Shown piece after piece: positions 56,702-64,000 of a stretch of DNA of 64,000 nt. Made by a program: the position numbers and the translations under genes. The stretch covers positions 1,674,001 to 1,738,000 of the forward strand of contig NZ_CP125655.1 of the NCBI RefSeq assembly GCF_030053835.1. The letters are read 5' to 3'. The notes beneath the pieces were generated by a model. The model was not told the origin of the DNA. It saw only the letters and a program-made list of their open reading frames with translations, and made no database searches. Each line of letters begins with the position of its first letter. The stretch's first letter is position 1. Source of the stretch: Cellulomonas sp. ES6. Its GTDB lineage: Bacteria; Actinomycetota; Actinomycetes; Actinomycetales; Cellulomonadaceae.

Positions 56702-57436
56702 GTGACCGCCGCACCGCACACCCCCGAGGCACGGCTCCTCGTCGTCGACGACGAGCCGAACATCCGCGAGCTGCTCGCCACCTCCCTGCGCTTCGCCGGG
56801 TTCGAGGTGCACGCCGCCGCCGACGGGGGCACCGCGCTGCGCCTCGCCAAGCAGGTGCAGCCCGACCTGCTGGTGCTCGACGTGATGCTGCCGGACATGG
56901 ACGGCTTCACCGTGACCCGGCGGCTGCGGGAGAAGGGCCAGCACGTGCCCGTCGTCTTCCTCACAGCGCGCGACGAGACCGCCGACAAGATCACCGGCCT
57001 CACCGTCGGCGGCGACGACTACGTCACCAAGCCGTTCAGCCTCGAGGAGGTCGTGGCCCGCATCCGCGCCGTGCTGCGCCGCACCGCCGTGGGCGAGGTC
57101 GTCGCCGCGAGCGTGCTGAGCTACGAGGACCTGGAGCTCGACGAGGACAGCCACGAGGTCCGCCGCGCCGGGCAGGTCGTGGACCTGTCCCCCACCGAGT
57201 TCAAGCTGCTGCGCTACCTGCTGCTCAACCCGGGCCGCGTGCTGTCGAAGGCGCAGATCCTCGACCACGTCTGGCAGTACGACTGGGGCGGCGACGCGAA
57301 CATCGTCGAGTCGTACATCTCGTACCTGCGCCGCAAGGTCGACCAGGTGACGCTCCCCGACGGCACCAAGGTCGCGCCCCTGATCCAGACCAAGCGCGGC
57401 GTGGGGTACATGCTGCGCAAGCCGAGCGGGTCGTGA
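56702..57436 (+). CDS. OmpR-family response regulator
   Basis: The receiver domain (residues 10-125) shows LLVVDDEPNIRELL, the phosphoacceptor Asp in LVLDVMLPDMDGF, Thr in FLTARDE and Lys in DDYVTKPFSLEE. The winged helix (145-240) shows LSPTEFKLLRYLLLNPGRVL and VESYISYLRRKVD. It resembles mycobacterial TrcR/TcrX-type regulators. GTG 56702 begins the family start; 244 residues. Its stop overlaps the kinase start as GTGA. Confidence 0.95.
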   Translation: MTAAPHTPEARLLVVDDEPNIRELLATSLRFAGFEVHAAADGGTALRLAKQVQPDLLVLDVMLPDMDGFTVTRRLREKGQHVPVVFLTARDETADKITGLTVGGDDYVTKPFSLEEVVARIRAVLRRTAVGEVVAASVLSYEDLELDEDSHEVRRAGQVVDLSPTEFKLLRYLLLNPGRVLSKAQILDHVWQYDWGGDANIVESYISYLRRKVDQVTLPDGTKVAPLIQTKRGVGYMLRKPSGS

Positions 57437-59109
57437 CGGCCGGGCCCGAGCAGGACCGCCGCCCGCCGGCGGGCGGGGCGCAGGCGGGCGCGGCGCCGGC
57501 CGGCCCGGCAGCCGCGGGCGCACCCCCCGGGAGCGGGACCGCCCCCGCCGACGCGCAGGACGCGCAGACCGCCACCGACCGGCTTGTGGCCCCGCTGCGC
57601 GCGGCCTGGGCGCGCACCCCCCTGCTCGCCCGACTCGTCGGGATCACCACCGTGCTGCTCGCCACCGGGCTCGGGATCGCCGGCGCCGTGACGACCACGC
57701 TCCTGTCGGACTACCTGGTCAAGCAGGTCGACACCAAGCTCGACGCCAACAACCGCGTCTACGGGAACTCGATCGCGCAGATCTACCACCAGTACGGCAC
57801 GCTCTCCGTGCTGGACGACGAGACCGGCTGGGGCGCGATCGACTACGCCCTGCGCGCCGAGATCTTCGGCGAGGCCGGCGACGTGACCCCGACGGAGGAC
57901 ACCCGCGAGGACTTCGGCACGCCGCGGCTGCCGTCCGTCGACGCCTCCCGGCTGACCGGCGGCACCACGTTCTTCACGGTCGGCAGCGACCTGCGCGGCT
58001 CGTCGTGGCGGGTCGCGCTGTCGCCGATCACCGCCTCCACGGGCGACGAGGGGAAGACGGTCGTCGGGTACGTGATGCTCGCGCAGCCGCTCGGCGAGGT
58101 GCAGGACATCGTGCGCCGCGCCGCGCTGCTGCTGTGGTCGAGCGCCCTGTCGATCCTCGTCATCGGCGTCGTCGTCGGCGGCTGGGCCGTGCGGCGGTCG
58201 CTGCGCGGGCTGCGGGAGATCGAGACCACGGCCGCGCGCATCGCCGCCGGGGACCTGTCCGAGCGCGTGCCGCCCGCCCCGGAGACCACGGAGGTCGGCC
58301 GGCTCGGCGCCGCGCTCAACACCATGCTCAGCCAGATCGAGGCGGCGTTCGACGACCGGACCCGCTCCGAGGAGCGGATGCGCCGGTTCGTCGCGGACGC
58401 GTCGCACGAGCTGCGGACCCCGCTCGCGGCGATCCGCGGGTACGGCGAGCTGTACCGGATGGGCGCGCTCACCGAGAAGGAGCAGGTGGACGACACGATG
58501 CGCCGCATCGAGCAGTCGGCCACCCGCATGGGCGGGCTCGTCGAGGACCTGCTCGCCCTGGCGCGCCTGGACGCGAACCGGCCCGGGCGCACCGACACGG
58601 TCGACCTCGCCGTCCTCACGACCGACGCCGCCCACGACCTGCGCGCACTCGACCCGACCCGCGAGGTGCGCGTCGGCTCGCTCGCCGGCGCGTCGGCAGG
58701 ACCGTCGGTCGTGGTCGGCGACGAGCCCCGGCTGCGGCAGGTGCTGGCGAACCTCATCGGCAACGTCGCGCGCCACACCCCGGCCGGCTCGCCGGCGGAG
58801 CTGTCGGTCGGGCGGCTCGGGGACCGCGTGGTCGTCGAGGTGCGCGACCACGGACCCGGCATCGCCCCCGAGCACGCCCACCGCGTGTTCGAGCGGTTCT
58901 ACCGGGTCGACGCGTCCCGCACCCGCGAGGGCAACGGCACCGGCGGCGGCGCCGGGCTCGGCATGGCGATCGTCGCGGCGATCGTCGAGGCGCACCACGG
59001 CGAGGTCGCGATCACCGCGACGCCCGGCGGCGGGGCGACCGTCCGCGTGGCGCTCCCCGCGGGCGGGTCCGGGAGCTCGCGCACGTCACAGGATCACCCG
59101 GGCGACTGA
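57433..59109 (+). CDS. Sensor histidine kinase
   Basis: The 558-residue protein is the partner of the preceding regulator. It has a disordered N-terminus (50 residues), a membrane helix (LVGITTVLLATGLGIAGAVT, about 69-88), an extracytoplasmic sensor (90-225), a second membrane helix (SALSILVIGVVVGGWAV), a HAMP domain (LREIETTAARIAAGDLSERV), a HisKA H-box (FVADASHELRTPLAAIRGYG) and HATPase motifs (LIGNVARHTPAG, VRDHGPGIAPEH, FERFYRVDASR, GAGLGMAIV). The signal is unknown. Confidence 0.96.
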   Translation: MTAGPEQDRRPPAGGAQAGAAPAGPAAAGAPPGSGTAPADAQDAQTATDRLVAPLRAAWARTPLLARLVGITTVLLATGLGIAGAVTTTLLSDYLVKQVDTKLDANNRVYGNSIAQIYHQYGTLSVLDDETGWGAIDYALRAEIFGEAGDVTPTEDTREDFGTPRLPSVDASRLTGGTTFFTVGSDLRGSSWRVALSPITASTGDEGKTVVGYVMLAQPLGEVQDIVRRAALLLWSSALSILVIGVVVGGWAVRRSLRGLREIETTAARIAAGDLSERVPPAPETTEVGRLGAALNTMLSQIEAAFDDRTRSEERMRRFVADASHELRTPLAAIRGYGELYRMGALTEKEQVDDTMRRIEQSATRMGGLVEDLLALARLDANRPGRTDTVDLAVLTTDAAHDLRALDPTREVRVGSLAGASAGPSVVVGDEPRLRQVLANLIGNVARHTPAGSPAELSVGRLGDRVVVEVRDHGPGIAPEHAHRVFERFYRVDASRTREGNGTGGGAGLGMAIVAAIVEAHHGEVAITATPGGGATVRVALPAGGSGSSRTSQDHPGD

Positions 59110-59192
59110 CCGGACCCGCGTGCGCGGCCGTCCGGGCTTGGGGCTACGATGGCGCGTCCGAGCAGGGTCGTCTGGTGCAGTGAGGCTTGTCC

Positions 59193-60011
59193 ATGGGCGT
59201 CTACGACGCGCCACAGTGGCTGTTGTCCGCGTTCGTCCGCAGCGCGCAGGGTGCGGGGGCGACCGCACCGCCGGACGAGATCCGGGAGGTCGGGGCGGAC
59301 CTCGTCGGCCGCTGGACCGGACCCGGGCGGACGTACCACAACCTCCGGCACCTGACCGACGTGCTCGCCCGCGTCGACGAGCTCGCCGAGGAGACGCACG
59401 AACCCGACCTGGTCCGGCTCGCGGCCTGGTACCACGGCGCCGTGTTCGACGCGGCGCACGTCGCGGCGTACGCCAACCGCGGCGGCGAGGACGAGGTCGC
59501 CTCGGGCGTCCTCGCCCGCGAGCAGCTCACGGGGCTGGGAGTCCCCGCCGACCGGGTCGAGCGCGTCCACCAGCTCGTGATCGCCCTGGTCCGGCACAGC
59601 GCCGACCCCGCCGACTTCGACTGCGCCGTGCTCTGCGACGCCGACCTCGCGATGCTGGCCGCCGAGCCGCAGCGCTACAAGGCGTACCTGCACGACGTCC
59701 GCGAGGAGTACGCCGACATCCCCATGGCGGACTACATCCGCGCGAGGCAGCGCATCGTCCGCAAGCTCCTCGGCCGGCCCAGCCTGTTCGTCAGCCCCCT
59801 GGGCGCCGCGTGGGAGGAGCCCGCCCGGCAGAACCTCGGCGCGGAGCTCCACAAGCTCGACAAGGTGCTCGCTGAGCTCGAGGACGGCGCCACGGGCCAG
59901 GGCGCCGCTGCCGAGGGCGTCGCGGGGCCGGACGCCGCGGGTTCGGCCGGCCCGGCCGGGTCCGCTGAGGCCACGGCCGCCGACCGGCACCCGGTGCGGC
60001 CCGGGGCGTGA
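59193..60011 (+). CDS. HD-superfamily predicted metal-dependent phosphohydrolase
   Basis: The 272-residue protein fits the COG4339-type family: RTYHNLRHLTDVLARVDELA (about 49-68), then LAAWYHGAVFDAAH (about 79-92) as the metal-binding HD region. The C-terminal 45 residues are Ala/Gly low complexity. ATG 59193 has TGAGG 8 bases upstream; TTG 59187 is less likely. A TACGAT hexamer at 59145 may be the promoter. It overlaps the DUF4031 gene by 4 bases. The substrate is unknown. Confidence 0.85.
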   Translation: MGVYDAPQWLLSAFVRSAQGAGATAPPDEIREVGADLVGRWTGPGRTYHNLRHLTDVLARVDELAEETHEPDLVRLAAWYHGAVFDAAHVAAYANRGGEDEVASGVLAREQLTGLGVPADRVERVHQLVIALVRHSADPADFDCAVLCDADLAMLAAEPQRYKAYLHDVREEYADIPMADYIRARQRIVRKLLGRPSLFVSPLGAAWEEPARQNLGAELHKLDKVLAELEDGATGQGAAAEGVAGPDAAGSAGPAGSAEATAADRHPVRPGA

Positions 60012-60283
60012 CGGTCCTCGTCGACCCGCCGCTCTGGCCGCGGCACGGCCGCACCTGGTCGCACCTCGTGAGCGACACGTCGCTGGACGAGCTGCACGCG
60101 TTCGCCGCGCGCGCCGGGCTGCCCCGGCGCGCGTTCGACCTCGACCACTACGACGTGCCCGACGACCGGCACGCCGCCCTCGTGGCGCTCGGCGCCGAGC
60201 CGGTCTCCGCGGGCGAGCTCATCCGCCGCCTGCGCGCCTCGGGCCTGCGCGTCCCGGCCCGCGACCGCCCCCGCCCGACCTGA
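60008..60283 (+). CDS. DUF4031 family protein
   Basis: The 91-residue protein of unknown function carries the family motif TVLVDPPLWPRHGRTWSHLV and SDTSLDELHAFAARAGLPRR, with FDLDHYDVP further on. GTG 60008 overlaps the HD-type gene stop (GTGA). The small size and the HD partner suggest a joint metabolic function, which is inference. Confidence 0.88.
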   Translation: MTVLVDPPLWPRHGRTWSHLVSDTSLDELHAFAARAGLPRRAFDLDHYDVPDDRHAALVALGAEPVSAGELIRRLRASGLRVPARDRPRPT

Positions 60284-60317
60284 CCCACCCCCCACGCCGC
60301 CCGCCCCGTCCGGCCCG

Positions 60318-60388
60318 GCGAGTTCGGCAGTATGCGTGCGAGTTCGGCAGCTGCAGCTGCCGAACTCGACTCGGAGTGCCGAACTCGC
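60318..60388. terminator. Nested palindromes between DUF4031 gene and groEL
   Basis: The outer arms GCGAGTTCGGCA (60318-60329) and TGCCGAACTCGC (60377-60388) enclose a perfect 30-base palindrome (60339-60368) built from the same word. It lies between convergent genes; no T-tract. Confidence 0.75.
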
Positions 60389-60398
60389 GCCAGAGGGC

Positions 60399-60452
60399 GG
60401 GCACGCGCCCGGGGGTGGGCACGCGCCCGGGGGCGGGCACACGCCCGGGGCG
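60399..60452. repeat. 18-bp tandem repeat, three copies
   Basis: Units beginning GGGCAC(G/A)CGCCCGGGG start at 60399, 60417 and 60435. Intergenic, between the nested palindromes and the groEL terminator. Confidence 0.85.
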
Positions 60453-60462
60453 GGTACGCGGC

Positions 60463-60494
60463 GGGCCGGCCACCCCCGGAGGGGTGACCGGCCC
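60463..60494 (-). terminator. Terminator hairpin after groEL
   Basis: Arms of 14 bases (60463-60476 and 60481-60494) pair with one mismatch around CGGA, 46 bases beyond the groEL stop. Confidence 0.8.
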
Positions 60495-60539
60495 GTCGTG
60501 CGTGCGGTGCGGACGCTCAGCGCCCGCGTGCGGCGTGGC

Positions 60540-62180
<1,641 letters not shown>

Positions 62181-62293
62181 TCACTCTGGCTCGTGGTTCG
62201 GCCGGTCGGTGCCCGCGACGGACGGTCGCTCCGGCCCGTCGGTCATGTCCCGTCGGGCGGTGCGACCTCACCGGGTCGGCCTGGGTTGTCATT

Positions 62294-62320
62294 CTGTCAC
62301 TCTCGACCCGAGAGTGCTAA
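62294..62320 (-). promoter_or_regulatory. CIRCE operator 1 (promoter-proximal) of groEL
   Basis: On the plus strand CTGTCACTC, 9 bases, GAGTGCTAA. One half-site is perfect; the other matches 6 of 9 bases of TTAGCACTC. It overlaps the probable -35 region of groEL and is the expected HrcA site. Confidence 0.75.
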
Positions 62321-62329
62321 CACCAATGG

Positions 62330-62356
62330 TTAGCACTCGACCCTGGTGAGTGCAAG
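62330..62356 (-). promoter_or_regulatory. CIRCE operator 2 of groEL
   Basis: TTAGCACTC, 9 bases, GAGTGCAAG on the plus strand: one perfect half-site and one with 7 of 9 matches. It lies 9 bases from CIRCE 1, between groEL and the divergent GH15-like gene, and could also affect the latter. Confidence 0.75.
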
Positions 62357-62389
62357 GCGCTCCGCCCTCGGCGGACGCGTCCGGGCCGG

Positions 62390-62405
62390 TAGCCTGCCGC
62401 GCATG
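62390..62405 (+). promoter_or_regulatory. Leaderless promoter for the GH15-like gene
   Basis: TAGCCT (62390-62395) is followed by 7 bases and the ATG at 62403, without a Shine-Dalgarno sequence. This supports ATG 62403 over a start 19 codons upstream that would overlap CIRCE 2. Confidence 0.45.
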
Positions 62406-63695
62406 CCCGCTCGCCGCACCACCGCCGTCGTGCTGCTGGCCGCGCTGGGCACGGGACTCGTGGCGTGGGGCGCGTCGGGGCCGCGGGACGCGTCGCTGCC
62501 GCTCTACGCCCAGGGCGTGGCCCTCGACGCCACCGGCGCCGTGGTGGACGTCCCGGTCGGGTCACCGGCGGCGCTGCACGACGGCACCCGCGTGCTGGAC
62601 GTCCCGGGCACGCGCGCGGACGACGCGCTCGCGGAGGAGCAGCGGGCGTGGCTCGCCTCCGGCTCCCTGCCCGGCGGGGCCGACGGGCCGTACGCGGACA
62701 TGGTCGCCGACGCGCTGCTCGACCTGCACACCCTGCTGCTGCCGGACGGGGCGGCGGTGGCAGCATGGACCGACCGGTGGCGCTACGTGTGGCCCCGCGA
62801 CGCCGCGTTCGTCGCGGTCGCGCTGGCCCGGACGGGGCACGGCAACGACGCCCTGGACGTGCTCGGCTTCCTCGACCGGGTGCAGGCGCCCGACGGCTCG
62901 TTCGAGGCGCGGTACCTGCCCGACGGGTCCGGGCCGCCGGACGGCCGCGCGCCGCAGACCGACGGCACGGGCTGGGCGCTGTGGGCGGCCGGCGAGGTGG
63001 TCGACGCCCAGCCCGCGGACCGGCGCCGGGCGGTGGCCGAGCGGCTCCGCGGGCTCGTGACGCGGTCCGCCGCCGGCGCGGTCGCGCTCACCGCCGACGA
63101 CGGCCTGCCGCCCGCCTCCCCGGACTACTGGGAGGTCGCGGAGGACGAGCTGACCCTCGGGACGGTCGCGCCGCTGCTCGCGGGCCTCGAGTCGGCGCCG
63201 GCGCTCCTGGAGCTGCTCGGCGAGGACGGGGCTGCGGCCGCCGCCCGGGAGGCCGCCGGGCGCACCCGGGGCGCCGTCGAGCGGGAGTTCGGCGACGACA
63301 CCGCGTACGGCCGGTACGCCGGCGGAAGCGTCCCGGACGCCGCGAGCGCGTTCGTCCTGCCCCCGTTCCAGCCGGAGCCGCTGACCGGGGCGCTCGACGC
63401 GTGGCAGGCCTCGGCGGAGGCGATGGCACGTCCCGCGGGCGGCCTCGCGCCCGGGGCGGCGTGGAAGCGCGACGGCATCTCCTGGACGCCGCAGACCTCG
63501 CTCTACGCCCTGGTGGCCGCGGAGAACGGCCGGCCGGACGAGGCGCGGGCCCGGCTGGACTGGCTCGACGCCCACCGGACGACGCTCGGCGCGCTGCCGG
63601 AGAAGGTGCTCGCGGACGGCTCACCCGCGGCGGTCGCCCCGCTGGCGTGGACCGCGGCGTGCGTGGTGCTGGCCGTCGGCGCGCTGGACGGCTGA
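62403..63695 (+). CDS. Secreted GH15-like (glucoamylase-type) protein
   Basis: The 430-residue protein has an N-terminal membrane/signal segment (TAVVLLAALGTGLVAWGASG, residues about 6-25) and an (alpha/alpha)6-barrel GH15-type domain. The signature WRYVWPRDAAFVAVALARTG (about 126-145) corresponds to the glucoamylase/glucodextranase motif, and SPDYWEVAEDELTLGTVAPL (about 239-258) to the general acid region. It is somewhat shorter than full glucoamylases. The substrate may be alpha-glucan, but activity is not proved by sequence alone. It converges with the cold shock gene. Confidence 0.85.
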   Translation: MPARRTTAVVLLAALGTGLVAWGASGPRDASLPLYAQGVALDATGAVVDVPVGSPAALHDGTRVLDVPGTRADDALAEEQRAWLASGSLPGGADGPYADMVADALLDLHTLLLPDGAAVAAWTDRWRYVWPRDAAFVAVALARTGHGNDALDVLGFLDRVQAPDGSFEARYLPDGSGPPDGRAPQTDGTGWALWAAGEVVDAQPADRRRAVAERLRGLVTRSAAGAVALTADDGLPPASPDYWEVAEDELTLGTVAPLLAGLESAPALLELLGEDGAAAAAREAAGRTRGAVEREFGDDTAYGRYAGGSVPDAASAFVLPPFQPEPLTGALDAWQASAEAMARPAGGLAPGAAWKRDGISWTPQTSLYALVAAENGRPDEARARLDWLDAHRTTLGALPEKVLADGSPAAVAPLAWTAACVVLAVGALDG

Positions 63696-63720
63696 CCCGG
63701 CGCGCCGACGGCCGGGGCTC

Positions 63721-63924
63721 TCAGAGCGGGCGCACCTGCTCGGCCTGGGGGCCCTTGGTGCCCTGGCCGACCTCGAAGTCCACCGACTGACCCTCCTCGA
63801 GGGTCCGGTAGCCGTTCGTCTGGATGGCGCTGAAGTGGACGAACAGGTCCTGGCCGCCGTCGGCCGGGGTGATGAACCCGTAGCCCTTCTCGGCGTTGAA
63901 CCACTTGACGGTTCCCTGCGGCAT
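63721..63924 (-). CDS. CspA-type cold shock protein
   Basis: This is a 67-residue single cold-shock domain, an RNA chaperone. RNP1 is [12 protein letters not shown] (residues 7-18) and RNP2 is DLFVHFSAI (27-35). The length equals CspA. It converges with the GH15-like gene with only 25 bases between. The long 5' region (63925-64000) continues to the window end and may be the regulated leader typical of csp genes; I see no clear promoter there. Confidence 0.97.
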   Translation of the reverse strand: MPQGTVKWFNAEKGYGFITPADGGQDLFVHFSAIQTNGYRTLEEGQSVDFEVGQGTKGPQAEQVRPL

Positions 63925-64000
63925 GCGGTGCTCCTGATGACGACGTGACCGGTCGCCGACGGCCCCCGTCCCCCGGCGGGCCGGCGGGCAGGCACCGCGA

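Noticed and set aside
62312..62338. GAGTGCTAA-N9-TTAGCACTC as a CIRCE
   Set aside because: The half-sites face the wrong way; the true sites are the two flanking ones at 62294 and 62330.

Overview
The window comes from a very GC-rich Gram-positive actinobacterium. The rod/hook/export gene set has no P- or L-ring genes, and actinobacterial families (DUF3027, DUF2530, DUF4031, bacterial XPB helicase), GTG starts and leaderless promoters are all present. A motile member of the Micrococcales close to Cellulomonas is my best guess; that assignment is inference.

About 37 kb is one flagellar locus. Reading leftward on the minus strand, the first block runs sigma factor (fliA/whiG type), fliC, fliD, fliS, a fliT-like gene, then flgB-flgC-fliE-fliF-fliG-fliH-fliI-fliJ-NlpC/P60 hydrolase-fliK-flgD-flgE. 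The second block is flbD-motA-motB-fliL-fliM-fliN-fliO-fliP-fliQ-fliR-flhB-flhA-flhF-csrA; csrA is cut by the window edge. Most neighbours overlap by 1 to 4 bases (ATGA/GTGA). On the plus strand, divergent from the sigma gene, lies flgN-flgK-flgL-fliW followed by an EAL-HDOD regulator. The two minus-strand blocks are separated (12.4-18.0 kb) by non-flagellar genes: a tandemly duplicated unknown gene of visibly lower GC, another unknown gene, and an AraC regulator, flavin monooxygenase and short-chain dehydrogenase.

Regulation can be partly read from the DNA. Six sites of the form CTCA-N16/17-(G)CCGA lie upstream of flgB, flbD, fliC, the sigma gene, flgN and a distant EAL-HDOD gene, which fits a FliA-type regulon. 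A perfect TGTGA-N6-TCACA CRP/GlxR-like palindrome lies between the sigma gene and flgN. The fliC leader carries a small hairpin presenting GGA in its loop plus a second GGA in the Shine-Dalgarno sequence, the layout used by CsrA on flagellin mRNA; csrA and its antagonist fliW are both present. flhF is frameshifted twice as sequenced and has lost its P-loop.

From 38 to 64 kb the window is chromosomal housekeeping: a four-gene operon (cold-shock-domain protein, DUF3027, HSP90-like ATPase, MFS transporter), a second EAL-HDOD regulator, an M20 amidohydrolase with an MHS transporter, a helicase pair (Helicase_C_3/WYL-type protein plus XPB), a TPM-domain protein with PspA, a glutamine amidotransferase, an OmpR-type two-component system, an HD-type hydrolase with DUF4031, groEL under double CIRCE control, a GH15-like hydrolase and a cold shock protein. 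Long palindromic hairpins of a few recurring word families mark many gene ends, and one copy sits inside a coding region. I saw no rRNA, tRNA, transposase, CRISPR array or prophage.
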